Positions 1-8,260 of a DNA stretch of 46,919 nt are shown here, one piece after another. Positions within the stretch are counted from its first letter, which is position 1, and each line of letters opens with the position of its first letter. The notes under the pieces were generated by a model. That model was not told the origin of the DNA. It saw only the letters and a list, made by a program, of their open reading frames with translations, and did not search any database. This DNA comes from Pseudomonas arsenicoxydans (lineage in GTDB: Bacteria > Pseudomonadota > Gammaproteobacteria > Pseudomonadales > Pseudomonadaceae), in contig NZ_RCZE01000024.1 of NCBI RefSeq assembly GCF_006438915.1, positions 1 through 46,919 of the forward strand, given 5' to 3'. Made by a program: the position numbers and the translations under genes.

Positions 1-298
1 CGCCCTTGGTGTTGCTTTGGTCTGCCGTCCAGGGGGCTCCCCCTGGCTGCCAGCGGCAGGGTAAAACTTAAATCGCAGACAAAAAGAAAGGAACCGTTAG
101 GTTCCTTTCGTTATCGAGGCTTATTAGCCTAATGCTTAACGACTTAGAACGGTATGCCGTCTGAGTCAATCTGCAAAGTGCTGAAGTCTAAATCTAACCG
201 TTCGCAAATTTCACGACGGTAAGTTTCTTCATCCATCACAGACCATGCTTCGTTATATTCAAACGCTTGATGAGTTGTACCAACTGCGTCGAATTGGG
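1..298. repeat. Terminal redundancy marking a circular plasmid
   Basis: These bases are identical to 46622-46919. The overlap is what is left when a circular molecule is assembled linearly, so the replicon is 46,621 bp and base 46621 joins base 1. The dispersed repeat ending near base 60 therefore continues from 46435 across the junction. Confidence 0.93.
81..108 (-). terminator. Rho-independent terminator of the 56-aa gene
   Basis: A 9-bp perfect stem (AAAGGAACC, loop GTTA, GGTTCCTTT; 87-108) is followed in the minus direction by a T run (A run at 81-86 on plus). It lies 36 bases after the stop of the gene at 144-314. Confidence 0.8.
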
Positions 299-314
299 AT
301 ACTTGAATTTCCAT
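144..314 (-). CDS. Small acidic hypothetical protein, 56 aa
   Basis: I do not recognise this protein. It is acidic, begins MEIQVSQFDAVGTTHQAF and ends DSDGIPF. It has no membrane segment or signal peptide. GGAG lies about 8 bases before the ATG, a promoter with 17-bp spacing lies upstream at 383-411, and a strong intrinsic terminator follows, so it is a complete monocistronic unit although very short. Its 5' leader shares a hairpin motif with the neighbouring minus-strand gene at 539-895, which suggests that the two are regulated together. Function is unknown. Confidence 0.7.
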   Translation of the reverse strand: MEIQVSQFDAVGTTHQAFEYNEAWSVMDEETYRREICERLDLDFSTLQIDSDGIPF

Positions 315-341
315 GATGAAACTCCGTTAACGTTTAGTGGT

Positions 342-366
342 GAGCATTTCAGTCAGCCGTGTGCTC
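342..366 (-). promoter_or_regulatory. Leader hairpin, copy 1
   Basis: Read on the minus strand, the leader holds GAGCA, then CACGGCTGACTGAAA, then TGCTC: a 5-bp stem around a 15-base loop. A close copy lies at 925-949 before the next gene, where the stem is GAGCG/CGCTC, a compensatory A-T to G-C change. It could be an RNA element or a protein site. Confidence 0.5.
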
Positions 367-382
367 TATCGCTGACAGGTCA

Positions 383-411
383 ATCTTAGCCTATAGATGA
401 GTGACTTGCAA
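383..411 (-). promoter_or_regulatory. Sigma70-like promoter of the 56-aa gene
   Basis: Minus strand: -35 TTGCAA (406-411), 17-bp spacer, -10 TAAGAT (383-388). It is placed before the leader hairpin and the 144-314 gene. Confidence 0.55.
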
Positions 412-440
412 AAACAAAAAAAGAGGCAATAGGCCTCTTT
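411..440 (-). terminator. Intrinsic terminator
   Basis: The stem AAAGAGGC/GCCTCTTT around AATAG (420-440) is followed by a long T-rich run in the minus direction. It is a second terminator after 483-514, with only about 40 bases between them and no recognisable gene there. Confidence 0.6.
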
Positions 441-482
441 GTGCTGCTTAGAACATTAGTTCCAAACTTCTTTTACGCGGGC

Positions 483-514
483 AAAAAAAAACGAGATAGC
501 AAAAGCTATCTCGT
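483..514 (-). terminator. Rho-independent terminator of the 118-aa gene
   Basis: A 10-bp perfect stem ACGAGATAGC/GCTATCTCGT with loop AAAA is followed on the minus strand by eight Ts (483-490). It lies 24 bases after the stop of the gene at 539-895. Confidence 0.85.
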
Positions 515-538
515 CGTGTCAGGCATTAAATATAAGTG

Positions 539-895
539 TTAGAAAACACGGATATCTAATGTAGACATTTCGTAATGCGCCTGGGTAATTTTAACTGCAT
601 CGGTGAAGAGCAGACCGGTAGGAGCATAAAATCGAAAGACCTTAGAATCATCGTCAATAGTACGAATGATGTAGAGGTATTGATTAGTAGAAAAAGCTTG
701 AACTTTTTCGGTTTTAAGCAGATTGGCTTTGACAAACTTCGAGTGGACATGAACAGGGCCAAAAGCGTGAGCTTTAAGGTAGTCCATGTACGCGACTGCA
801 TATGGTGATTTACATTCAGCGTGATCACACTGAACACCAATTGCAACATCAAAGGTTTGGCCAACGGTTTGGAAGTCGAGTTCGATACCATTCAT
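539..895 (-). CDS. Hypothetical protein, 118 aa
   Basis: Unrecognised soluble protein beginning MNGIELDFQTVGQTF. There is a Cys pair near residues 23-28 (CDHAEC) and a mixed alpha/beta-looking body, with no signal peptide or membrane segment. AAGGA lies about 8 bases before the ATG. It is a single-gene transcription unit: promoter at 967-995, leader hairpin at 925-949 and a strong terminator at 483-514. It shares the promoter and leader design of the 56-aa gene at 144-314 but not its protein sequence, so the two probably form a small regulon. Function cannot be told from sequence. Confidence 0.75.
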   Translation of the reverse strand: MNGIELDFQTVGQTFDVAIGVQCDHAECKSPYAVAYMDYLKAHAFGPVHVHSKFVKANLLKTEKVQAFSTNQYLYIIRTIDDDSKVFRFYAPTGLLFTDAVKITQAHYEMSTLDIRVF

Positions 896-924
896 GGTAT
901 GTGTCCTTGTAAAGTTTAGTAGGA

Positions 925-949
925 GAGCGTTTCAGTCAACCATGCGCTC
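925..949 (-). promoter_or_regulatory. Leader hairpin, copy 2
   Basis: Minus-strand GAGCG, a 15-base loop containing GGTTGACTGAAA, then CGCTC. Stem and loop match the copy at 342-366 apart from a compensatory pair change and a few loop transitions. Confidence 0.5.
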
Positions 950-966
950 TTAAAGTTGACGGGATC

Positions 967-995
967 ATCCTATCGCATAAAGGGGTAGGTGCCAA
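967..995 (-). promoter_or_regulatory. Sigma70-like promoter of the 118-aa gene
   Basis: Minus strand: -35 TTGGCA (990-995), 17-bp spacer, -10 TAGGAT (967-972). Same geometry as the promoter at 383-411. Confidence 0.55.
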
Positions 996-1019
996 TGCCG
1001 ACAAGCATAAATCGCAAAC

Positions 1020-1046
1020 AAAAAAAAGCCCTCTTTGAGAGAGGGC
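1020..1046 (-). terminator. Terminator after the topoisomerase gene
   Basis: The 7-bp stem GCCCTCT/AGAGGGC (1028-1046) is followed by a T run in the minus direction (A run at about 1020-1027), 43 bases after the stop of the gene at 1089-3128. Confidence 0.8.
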
Positions 1047-1088
1047 AAGTGTCATTGCTATGAGGGGTAAACGACTTACGCAGTCAGT

Positions 1089-3128
1089 TTAGCTGTCAGC
1101 CTCGGCTTTTGCCTTGGGCTTCCTGGGTGCGGTCAGATCGGGCGCCCCGTCCTTTTCCGGGAAACTCAGCTGGCACCCGTCCTTGTGGCCGGAGCAGCCA
1201 AAAAAGGACCATCCCCCCTGCCCTTCCTTAACTCGATGAATCAGCGGTTTGCCGCAGCCTGTACAGGCGAACTCGGACAGTACCGGGCCGCTGGGTGTCC
1301 CTGGCTTGCCGTCTGCATCTTGAGCCATGTAATCGCAGCCGCTTTCATCCGGGTTGTAGCCACTGCACCCCCACCAGGGCGAAGACTTTTTGTTCTTCGC
1401 CGGATTTAGGATCAACCCGCGTGAACATTTAGGGCATGGGAACTCTACCGGAACCTTCGTCTTGAACGCGTCCAGTTCACCAAGCAAGCGTTTATGGACC
1501 GCACCCAACAACGTCTTGTAATTGGCCTTGCCGGTGGCAATGCCTTCAAGTTGTTCTTCCAGGATCTTAGTGAAGTCGTAATTCAGGAACTGGAAGTTGT
1601 CGCGAAGAACATTCATTAAACGAATGCCACGAAAAGCCATTTTTAGCTGTTTCTTTTTACCAAAGCGCTCAACATAACTTCTGTTGTCGATGATAGTTTC
1701 AATAACAGCGCCGTAAGTTGCTGGACGCCCAATCCCCAGTTTTTCCATTTCTTTAATCAAACTGGCTTCGGTATAGCGCGGGCGTGCCTTCGTTTTTGTT
1801 TCAACTAACTTGCCGCTGTCGGCATCTAAATAATCATCAACTGTCAGCGTTGGTACTGGGTTGTCTGAATCTTGATCTTCAAGGCTCGCTTCGTCCTCTG
1901 GATCTTCAGAACTGTCAAAGGGGGTTAGCTCTTTCCAGCCTTTGTAAATCAGCTTTTTACCACGACCTTCAAAAACGACAGAGGTGTCACCTAATGGGCT
2001 CACTGCTTCAAGGCGGGCAACTCGCACAGCAAAGCGCGCATCCTGGAGCTGGCAACCAACCGTTCTCATCCAGATCAAGTTGTATAGCTTGCGCTCGTTC
2101 TCGTTCTGACCCGCTGTCGTGGCAGATATGTGCGAAGGTCTGATCGCTTCGTGCGCGCCCTGGGAGTCATCCTTTTGTTTCCAGGTCCGAGCCTGTTCAA
2201 CAATGGGTAAGCCATTCTCTTTGCCGTAGGCAAAGATTTCATTCAGGGCATCATCTGAAAGCGCGGTGCTGTCGGTTCGCATGTACGAAATTGCGCCCTG
2301 CTCGTAGAGCTTTTGGGCAATTTCCATCGTTTGCTTGGGGCCGAAGCCCAGAGCGTTACTGCCAGCAGCTTGCAGCGTGGTGGTTGTAAAAGGCGCAGGC
2401 GGCGAACTGGTGGACTCGGTATCGTCGCAACTCAAGACCTTCACGCTTCTAACAGCGGCAACTAGCTCAGCAAAATCTTTGTCGGTCCAATGTTTTTGCC
2501 CGTCGAGAAGCGGCTTAGCATCCCAAGCAGCTTTCCAATTGCCAAAGGTCAGCTCTGCGCCGTAGTGATTGAGGCTAGAGTGGCCCGCAATCTCTTTTTC
2601 CCTATCGTCCACAAGTCTCACGGCTACGCTCTGAACGCGACCAGTAGAGGCGTTCTTATCGCCCATCGCTTCAGCGATAACCGGGCTCACCATGTAGCCA
2701 ATGAGCCTATCTGTGATTCGCCGCGCTTCCTGGGCAGCGACTTGCTTTAAATCAATTGCCCGAGGATTCGCCAGGGCTTTTTTCAATGCCGTAGGTGTAA
2801 TCTCGTTATAAGTAATACGGCGTTCGTCTTTAAGCCCGAGGACTTGTTTTAGATGCCAGGCAATAGCCTCCCCTTCCCTATCCATGTCTGTTGCGAGAAT
2901 TACACCGTCTTCGCATTCTTGTTGTAAGCGTTTCAATCGAGCTACAACTTCCCGACCTTTCTCGGTATACACATATTCGGGCTTGAAGTCGGGGGCATGG
3001 ACACCCATACCAGTCTCAGGCAAGTCTCTAATATGGCCCACGCTTGCAGCTACCCGATAACCGCTGCCAAGATACTCTTCGATTATCTTGCCTTTCGACG
3101 GTGACTCAACAATTATCAATGTGGTCAT
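1089..3128 (-). CDS. topA: Type IA DNA topoisomerase
   Basis: This 679-aa protein relaxes negatively supercoiled DNA by passing strands through a single-strand break. The Toprim domain opens the protein (VESPSK near residue 8; TDMDREGEA near residue 80, supplying the acidic metal ligands). The catalytic tyrosine is in ISYMRTDS near residue 283. The C-terminal part has two Cys4 zinc-ribbon modules (CPKC...CSGY...C and CTGC...CSGH...C). Plasmid-borne type IA topoisomerases of this sort (TraE-like in IncP, and in ICEs) help decatenation or conjugative DNA processing. It stands alone with its own terminator, downstream of and co-directional with the par/virD4 operon. The symbol reflects TopA-like architecture; it could equally be called traE-like. 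Confidence 0.93.
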   Translation of the reverse strand: MTTLIIVESPSKGKIIEEYLGSGYRVAASVGHIRDLPETGMGVHAPDFKPEYVYTEKGREVVARLKRLQQECEDGVILATDMDREGEAIAWHLKQVLGLKDERRITYNEITPTALKKALANPRAIDLKQVAAQEARRITDRLIGYMVSPVIAEAMGDKNASTGRVQSVAVRLVDDREKEIAGHSSLNHYGAELTFGNWKAAWDAKPLLDGQKHWTDKDFAELVAAVRSVKVLSCDDTESTSSPPAPFTTTTLQAAGSNALGFGPKQTMEIAQKLYEQGAISYMRTDSTALSDDALNEIFAYGKENGLPIVEQARTWKQKDDSQGAHEAIRPSHISATTAGQNENERKLYNLIWMRTVGCQLQDARFAVRVARLEAVSPLGDTSVVFEGRGKKLIYKGWKELTPFDSSEDPEDEASLEDQDSDNPVPTLTVDDYLDADSGKLVETKTKARPRYTEASLIKEMEKLGIGRPATYGAVIETIIDNRSYVERFGKKKQLKMAFRGIRLMNVLRDNFQFLNYDFTKILEEQLEGIATGKANYKTLLGAVHKRLLGELDAFKTKVPVEFPCPKCSRGLILNPAKNKKSSPWWGCSGYNPDESGCDYMAQDADGKPGTPSGPVLSEFACTGCGKPLIHRVKEGQGGWSFFGCSGHKDGCQLSFPEKDGAPDLTAPRKPKAKAEADS

Positions 3129-3189
3129 TGCGTTCGCCTTTATTTGGGCAAGCCAATACCGTAATCGGCAATTAATGCCGGTATAGCCT

Positions 3190-3219
3190 GCAAATAAATA
3201 AGTGGCTCCGTGGAGCCAC
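3190..3219 (-). terminator. Terminator of the par/virD4 operon
   Basis: The 8-bp perfect stem GTGGCTCC/GGAGCCAC (3202-3219) is followed by a T-rich stretch in the minus direction. It lies just after the stop of the last gene of the operon (3226-3816). Confidence 0.7.
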
Positions 3220-3225
3220 CGTGAG

Positions 3226-3816
3226 TTACTTAGAAGTCAGCGACTTACGCTGTTCGTGATAAAGCTTGATGGTCTGGTTCATGTCGTGCATGAGTTTGCG
3301 AAGAGGTTTAACGTAACGATCTTCGCGCTTCTTCCAATCTTTTTTGCTTATCGCGCCTTTGAAGTGAAGCTCTTTCAAACTGGCGACAATCAAATCAGCA
3401 ATAACAAAGAGGCGGACGAAAGCGTTCACCAGAGGCGTACCCTTCCCTTCCTTAATGGTCAGGGGGTATTCCGTTTGCGCAGGCGTGACAATATCCATTG
3501 CCTTGATAAGCGGATCAGTGAGTTCTTCAGTAAGCACGGCGAGGCTTTGTTTCATGTCACCCTCAACCGCTTTGAGGTTTTCACTGAGTACCGGTCTTAC
3601 TTTTTCTGCCAATGCCTGGGCAATGGCATATTCAGGTTTTGAATTGCTGGCAAAGGCCTCGATTGAAAACAAGCTATCGGCAATGCGCACGCCGCAAATT
3701 CTTTTGCTCTCTTCATGCCCTGGGAAATAGTTGGTATCCCATAGAATAATTAAGTACAGGTCATGTACCTTTATTCGCACATCAAACCGTGGTTCATCCT
3801 TGTCAGTCATATTCAA
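3226..3816 (-). CDS. Conserved plasmid/ICE hypothetical, 196 aa
   Basis: Soluble, alpha-helical, charged protein. The C-terminal half (ending near YHEQRKSLTSK) runs through TPLVNAFVRLFVIADLIVAS and then a Lys-rich helix. The pattern recalls the PFL_4669/AcaB-like proteins that sit near par, topoisomerase and ssb genes in integrative conjugative elements, but I cannot confirm membership. It is the last gene of the operon and overlaps the upstream gene at 3803-4252 by 14 bases, so translation is probably coupled. A role in plasmid maintenance or transfer regulation is an inference from location. Confidence 0.75.
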   Translation of the reverse strand: MNMTDKDEPRFDVRIKVHDLYLIILWDTNYFPGHEESKRICGVRIADSLFSIEAFASNSKPEYAIAQALAEKVRPVLSENLKAVEGDMKQSLAVLTEELTDPLIKAMDIVTPAQTEYPLTIKEGKGTPLVNAFVRLFVIADLIVASLKELHFKGAISKKDWKKREDRYVKPLRKLMHDMNQTIKLYHEQRKSLTSK

Positions 3817-4252
3817 CTACCTGTATGAGATTCTGTAGCTGCATTACCTGGGCAGCGGCTAATAGCCGAATCTGTGTTTTGAGAAATGCTAATTCGTACC
3901 GGTAACCAAGCCCCGGCTCTGCATAATCGTTATTGTTGAATTCAAGCCCTACTTCATAACCCTTGTCCCGGTTGGCCTTAACCAACTCTTTTGCCAGATT
4001 CACCCTATCGGGTGATCCTGTCGTTAAGCACCAATGGACAATTACGGCCAGCTTTTCGGCTGGTCCCGGCAGGTTATCTAAACCCGCCGCGACCGCGCAT
4101 TGCCATTCATTGAATAGCTCAAGTCCTTCGCGGGGGTCTTCAGTGGGGCTACCAGGGCAAAGCGTGGGGCACCACGTTATTTTGAACATGGTGCGTCCCA
4201 GCACATCTACCGACTCATAGTCATTGAGGTTAGCCAGACGCACCAGGGCCAT
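3803..4252 (-). CDS. Hypothetical protein in the parAB operon, 149 aa
   Basis: Unrecognised soluble protein beginning MALVRLANLNDYESVDVL; the C-terminal third is a predicted long helix (RYELAFLKTQIRLLAAAQVM). The ATG overlaps the parB stop as TAATG, the same junction as between parA and parB, and its own end overlaps the next gene by 14 bases, so the operon is tightly coupled. Co-expression with ParAB suggests a part in stability or transfer; nothing in the sequence gives an activity. Confidence 0.75.
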   Translation of the reverse strand: MALVRLANLNDYESVDVLGRTMFKITWCPTLCPGSPTEDPREGLELFNEWQCAVAAGLDNLPGPAEKLAVIVHWCLTTGSPDRVNLAKELVKANRDKGYEVGLEFNNNDYAEPGLGYRYELAFLKTQIRLLAAAQVMQLQNLIQVVEYD

Positions 4253-5226
4253 TACTCAGCGCCTTCCGTTGAATCTGGTGCCAGAGCCTTGATAGCTGCA
4301 ATAAGGGCAGCTTGCATGGCTTTAGGGTCCAGGTCTGGCGATACGTCGAGCAGTGCGGCCAGTGCTTTAGCTGCATCGAGTCCAACGGTCAACGATACAA
4401 AACTTTCCGATTCGGAAAGTCCTGCATTGTTTGAATCATTCGCATTATCGCCGGTTTGGTTTTTTGCATCTGGATCGCCGCCGCCATTTTCATTAGCCGC
4501 TTCAGGGGTCTTGGCACCCTCTTTCGGCGGTTTTGGTTCCTTCGGCGTCAGAGCTTTGATTGCTTGCTGAATTGATTCACCCTTGCCAATGCGTTTTTCG
4601 AGCTTGGTCAACTGGTCGTCATCAAGCTTTTTCAGCTCATAGACCAAGTTAACGTCCTGGAACGTGCCCGAGCGCACCAACTCTTTTGCACGGTCACTGA
4701 GCTTGTGAATTGCCTTGTACTTGCTCAGTGCTGTTTGGTTTGGCAGACCGTGAACAGCGATAATTTCGTCAGTGGTAAGCCCGAATTCCTTTTCGTCTCG
4801 TTGAATAGACATAGCGGTCTGAAACAGGGTCAGACCTTTACGTGCGCCGTTAGAAGCCGTGTGGTCTAGGCGTTGCTCTTTCTTGCTACCGGTACGGACG
4901 ATGCATGGCAGCATCTGGAGTTCTTCAGGAAGGTTCTCAACCGCACGCCACCGGCATTCACCGTCGATAATATGGAAGTTACCGTGTTCATCCGGCGTGC
5001 CAACAAACAGCGGATAACGGATGCCAAAATATCGACCGTCATCAATTTTGATTTGGGCGGATTTGCGAATGGATTGAATGTTCGCAATGGTTTCAGGATT
5101 GTCCCAATCGTCGCGGTCCTGCCCTTCCGTTGGAATCACTTTCGAACGGTGAATCAGTGTAATTGCTTCGCCGGTGATTGGATCATTGTCACCGCTACGC
5201 AGAAGTTCTTCGATAGTGCCAGCCAT
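4252..5226 (-). CDS. parB: ParB-family centromere-binding protein
   Basis: 324 aa from the ATG that overlaps the parA stop (TAATG) behind GGAG at 8 bases; an ATG at 5253 inside parA is possible but less likely. The N-terminal ParB/Srx-like fold is seen in IIDGECRWRAVENLPEE, with an Arg-rich box, followed by a central HTH region (TTDEIIAVHGLPNQTALSKY). The C-terminus is Ala-rich and probably dimerises, after an acidic Asn/Gly/Asp linker. ParB proteins bind parS, spread, and work with the ParA ATPase in segregation. A parS-like palindrome lies inside the gene at 4403-4419 and five more lie upstream of the operon at 8261-8409. Confidence 0.9.
   Translation of the reverse strand: MAGTIEELLRSGDNDPITGEAITLIHRSKVIPTEGQDRDDWDNPETIANIQSIRKSAQIKIDDGRYFGIRYPLFVGTPDEHGNFHIIDGECRWRAVENLPEELQMLPCIVRTGSKKEQRLDHTASNGARKGLTLFQTAMSIQRDEKEFGLTTDEIIAVHGLPNQTALSKYKAIHKLSDRAKELVRSGTFQDVNLVYELKKLDDDQLTKLEKRIGKGESIQQAIKALTPKEPKPPKEGAKTPEAANENGGGDPDAKNQTGDNANDSNNAGLSESESFVSLTVGLDAAKALAALLDVSPDLDPKAMQAALIAAIKALAPDSTEGAE
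4403..4419. promoter_or_regulatory. parS-like palindrome inside parB
   Basis: CTTTCCGATTCGGAAAG, the same 17-bp odd palindrome as in the array at 8261-8409. As it falls within coding sequence, it is more likely a ParB loading or spreading site than a promoter operator. Confidence 0.65.
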
Positions 5227-6053
5227 TAGATTTTCTCCATCAGTTTCTTGCAAAAGTTTTCAAATTCATAGGATGCATCTTGTGCAGAGTCATCCTTACC
5301 GCTGATCCACTTGCCGCTACTGATTGAGGCTTTGATTGGATCGCGTAGGCCAATAACGCCAAGTAGGGCAACGTCGCCATAAGCGCTTACCAGGCTTTCG
5401 TAGATCGCTCTGTCACCAAGTGAGTGCGGAACCTTCTTACCCAAGACGCTAACAAGCGTTTTCACGCGATTGATAACGAAGCCACCCCATTGGAGGTTTT
5501 TATTCAGACCGCGTTTGACAGGTTTCAAAACCTTCGTCAGCTCTTTCAATGAACCGATTGCGTTATGGTCCAAGTCGATAGGCGAGTAGATCAAATCGGC
5601 ACAAATCAAAGTTGCCAGCAGCGTGTTGCCATTACCGGCAGGCGTATCAATCAAGATGTAGTCGTAGCTTTCAATGTTCGGCACCTTCATATGAAGGTTG
5701 TCTTTCAACGCGGTCACAATCGTCAAATCGTTAGAGCGGTTAATCTCGCTAACGCTCGAATCGCCTTGGATCAAATGAATATTGTCCGAGATAACGCTAA
5801 CCGTGATCGGTGCTGCTTGTTCATCTTCAGGGTCTTTGAACAAGTGGGTAACGTTACTCAAATGCTCGTAACGTACTTCTGCCCCTTGCAGGTTGTTAGT
5901 CAGACTTGCGATGTTGTCCAGGTCGATAAATAAAACCTTCTTGCCCTGGAGACTCAGCCACAGGCCTAAGCCAGTGATGGTCGTTGATTTGCCTACACCA
6001 CCTTTAGGAGTGCTGACGCCAATAACTTTTGGGAACGGCGCTTCATTAACCAT
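5226..6053 (-). CDS. parA: ParA-family partition ATPase
   Basis: This 275-aa protein is a deviant-Walker ATPase that moves ParB-bound plasmid over the nucleoid. The deviant Walker A motif is KGGVGKSTT near residue 17, Walker A' includes VLFIDLDNIASLT near residue 41, and Walker B is DYILIDTPAGNGNT near residue 131. There is no N-terminal HTH extension, so it is of the short ParA type and does not itself look like the operon repressor; that role would fall to ParB. It begins 2 bases after the stop of the upstream coupling-protein gene and its stop overlaps the parB start. This links partition and conjugation genes in one transcription unit. Confidence 0.93.
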   Translation of the reverse strand: MVNEAPFPKVIGVSTPKGGVGKSTTITGLGLWLSLQGKKVLFIDLDNIASLTNNLQGAEVRYEHLSNVTHLFKDPEDEQAAPITVSVISDNIHLIQGDSSVSEINRSNDLTIVTALKDNLHMKVPNIESYDYILIDTPAGNGNTLLATLICADLIYSPIDLDHNAIGSLKELTKVLKPVKRGLNKNLQWGGFVINRVKTLVSVLGKKVPHSLGDRAIYESLVSAYGDVALLGVIGLRDPIKASISSGKWISGKDDSAQDASYEFENFCKKLMEKI

Positions 6054-6055
6054 TA

Positions 6056-8206
6056 TTAGATTCCTTCGATATCGTCCAGGGAGGACAGATCCACCGGAGC
6101 GGCGGGTTTTGGTTTAGGCGGTCGTGGGCTTGTGATAGCAAGTCCTGCCGCCTCAATTGCTGCCAATTGGTCAGCGGTCAGCTTAGCTTTCCCGGCTGGC
6201 TTTTGCGGCACTGGTTCTGGTGTAAATCGTTCGTCTTCATCTGCGGTTGTTTGAGCAAACGGGTCATCAGAAGGCCCGGTAATGTCGTTGGTGTCAATGC
6301 TGGAAAAAGGATCATCTTCAGCGCTTGCGAGCGCAGCGAATGGGTCATCCTCTGTGTGATGTTCAAGGCTTGCAAATGGATCATCAGTAGCCGCTACAGA
6401 CGACGCGAAAGGATCATCCTCAACAACTTCGCTAGTCGGTGTGAGCGCCGCAACTGCGGCTGGAGCGATGATCGCTTGCGGGGTAGGGGGCTTAGCAGCG
6501 TTGCGCGGTGGAAGGCCCTTAAACTCCTTAACGTTGATCCAGCAGGTATAGATAATCACGGCTAGATGATTCGGTCGAATAAGCGCGCTCACCCTTGCAG
6601 GGAGTGCGAGAAGCTGATTGGTGGTCACGGTTGTTTCTTCTACCTGACCCACTGAACGCTCATCACCCCACACCTCGGCGCCGCCTTTATTGACCTCAAC
6701 TTTTTCCATCTTCGTGACGGTTTTTTGAGCCTTGCCCGTCATGTTTGCCAGCCATTCCGCCGTTTCATAATCATTGGCGCGATAGGTCAGGGTGATTTGT
6801 GTATTGATATCAATACCGCCCTTGATCGAATCAGCGTTAAGCGTTTTGTCTGGAAGGTTCAGCAGGTCGGTTAGTGCTTGATATGCAATCGACATAAACA
6901 CATTTTTTGAAAGCACAGTCGCCAGAGCGTCTGCCAAGTTCTGAGAAACGATAAAGCGAACTTCGTCTAGCGATATATAGGTGGGATGTTCAAGACGCTT
7001 TTTAAGGGCGACTTGCACAACTTCATCGAGCAAAGCAATACACGCCTTTCTAACAATCGTGTCGTTGATGTTTGACCTTACATACACGACAGCGCCAGAG
7101 TTAAGAGCTTCGGCAACGTTGAAGCTTTCTTCTACAGTTGCGCGAATAGTATCAAGCTGCATGAACTCACTTACGTTCGATTCGATGCTCCCGTTTTTTG
7201 TTTTAACCCAAAGCTGCATTTGTTCGTTAATTTCAGGGTGATTACCCTTCACTAACTTCGCAAGCTGGCCCAGTGTGCCGTCCCATAGAGGCATGAGATA
7301 GTCCAGCACTTTACGTTCTTCACGTTTGAAGAAATCCGCGTTTGTGCCGTTATCAGCCATGCCGAAAGTCTTTACAACGCGCTCCCTTCTTTCGCGGCGG
7401 GTGCCGCCAATGAAGGGGCCGTAAGAGCCTGGACCAACGCCATTCAAGTCAAGAATAAGCGGGGCAGGGCGACCATGACGTTCACAGCTTTCACGCATAA
7501 TGTCGTAGATAAAATCATCCGGTTTTTGGTCAACAAACCAAGCCCCCCAACCTTTCCAAATAGCTTGATCCAGTAGCACGCCGAGCATCACACCTTTACC
7601 CGTTTGTGACGGGCCAATCACCTTGGCGTGATTCTTTTTGAAAAGGTCGTCAGCCATATAGATAGCTTCGCCCTTGGCATCCAAGCCCAAAAACATTTGG
7701 CCTTCAAGGTAGTGATCTTGCGGATTGAAGTCTTTCGCCTTGAGGCTATCCATATCAATGCGGATATCGCTCAGTGCATCACCGCTAGCCTGGACCCGGA
7801 ATTTACGCAGCCAGCTATTAATTTTAGGGCGTACCCAACGCAGCATAATCATGCGTAAAAACATCGGTGCAGAAAGCACCACCAGAAAGCACCACCACAG
7901 GTCTTCAATGGATTTTCTAAACTCGCCATACCAGAGCTGCATAAACTGGGTAGCTCTGTCGCCATCGTAGCCGTAGACGGCATACGCATAGATATACAGA
8001 CCGACAACCAGTAAAGGCCCGCAGGCGCATAGCAATATCATTGTGCAGCGGCGCACGTAGAGAAACGCAAGATCCATAACCGTTGCGTCATCCGATTCCT
8101 TCACTGCACCCGTGACGGCGAGCAAAAGAAGTACGCCGATCAAAACGCAAAACACGGTTGTTAAGCCTGGGTTCGTGTTGAGCAAAATAAAGCGCAGAAT
8201 TTCCAT
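6056..8206 (-). CDS. virD4: VirD4/TraG-like type IV coupling protein
   Basis: This 716-aa inner-membrane ATPase brings the relaxase-DNA complex to the T4SS channel. The N-terminus has membrane segments at about residues 10-30 and 50-75, and hydrophobic stretches near 110. Walker A is GPSQTGKGVM near residue 198, and a following WFVDQKPDDF segment and a C-terminal Gln/Thr-rich ATPase core complete the type. The last 170 residues are an acidic, Pro-rich disordered tail with five DDPF repeats (encoded at 6255-6425). GAGG precedes the ATG. It is first in the operon with parA and parB, downstream of the palindrome array at 8261-8409, so ParB may repress it. Confidence 0.9.
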   Translation of the reverse strand: MEILRFILLNTNPGLTTVFCVLIGVLLLLAVTGAVKESDDATVMDLAFLYVRRCTMILLCACGPLLVVGLYIYAYAVYGYDGDRATQFMQLWYGEFRKSIEDLWWCFLVVLSAPMFLRMIMLRWVRPKINSWLRKFRVQASGDALSDIRIDMDSLKAKDFNPQDHYLEGQMFLGLDAKGEAIYMADDLFKKNHAKVIGPSQTGKGVMLGVLLDQAIWKGWGAWFVDQKPDDFIYDIMRESCERHGRPAPLILDLNGVGPGSYGPFIGGTRRERRERVVKTFGMADNGTNADFFKREERKVLDYLMPLWDGTLGQLAKLVKGNHPEINEQMQLWVKTKNGSIESNVSEFMQLDTIRATVEESFNVAEALNSGAVVYVRSNINDTIVRKACIALLDEVVQVALKKRLEHPTYISLDEVRFIVSQNLADALATVLSKNVFMSIAYQALTDLLNLPDKTLNADSIKGGIDINTQITLTYRANDYETAEWLANMTGKAQKTVTKMEKVEVNKGGAEVWGDERSVGQVEETTVTTNQLLALPARVSALIRPNHLAVIIYTCWINVKEFKGLPPRNAAKPPTPQAIIAPAAVAALTPTSEVVEDDPFASSVAATDDPFASLEHHTEDDPFAALASAEDDPFSSIDTNDITGPSDDPFAQTTADEDERFTPEPVPQKPAGKAKLTADQLAAIEAAGLAITSPRPPKPKPAAPVDLSSLDDIEGI

Positions 8207-8260
8207 TTGCTATCCTCTAGCGACTTCCTATAACCCGAGCACCATTGCTTGCTTTCAAAA

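Noticed and set aside
1185..2750. Several plus-strand open frames opposite the topoisomerase gene
   Set aside because: They are reverse-strand shadows of a clearly conserved protein.
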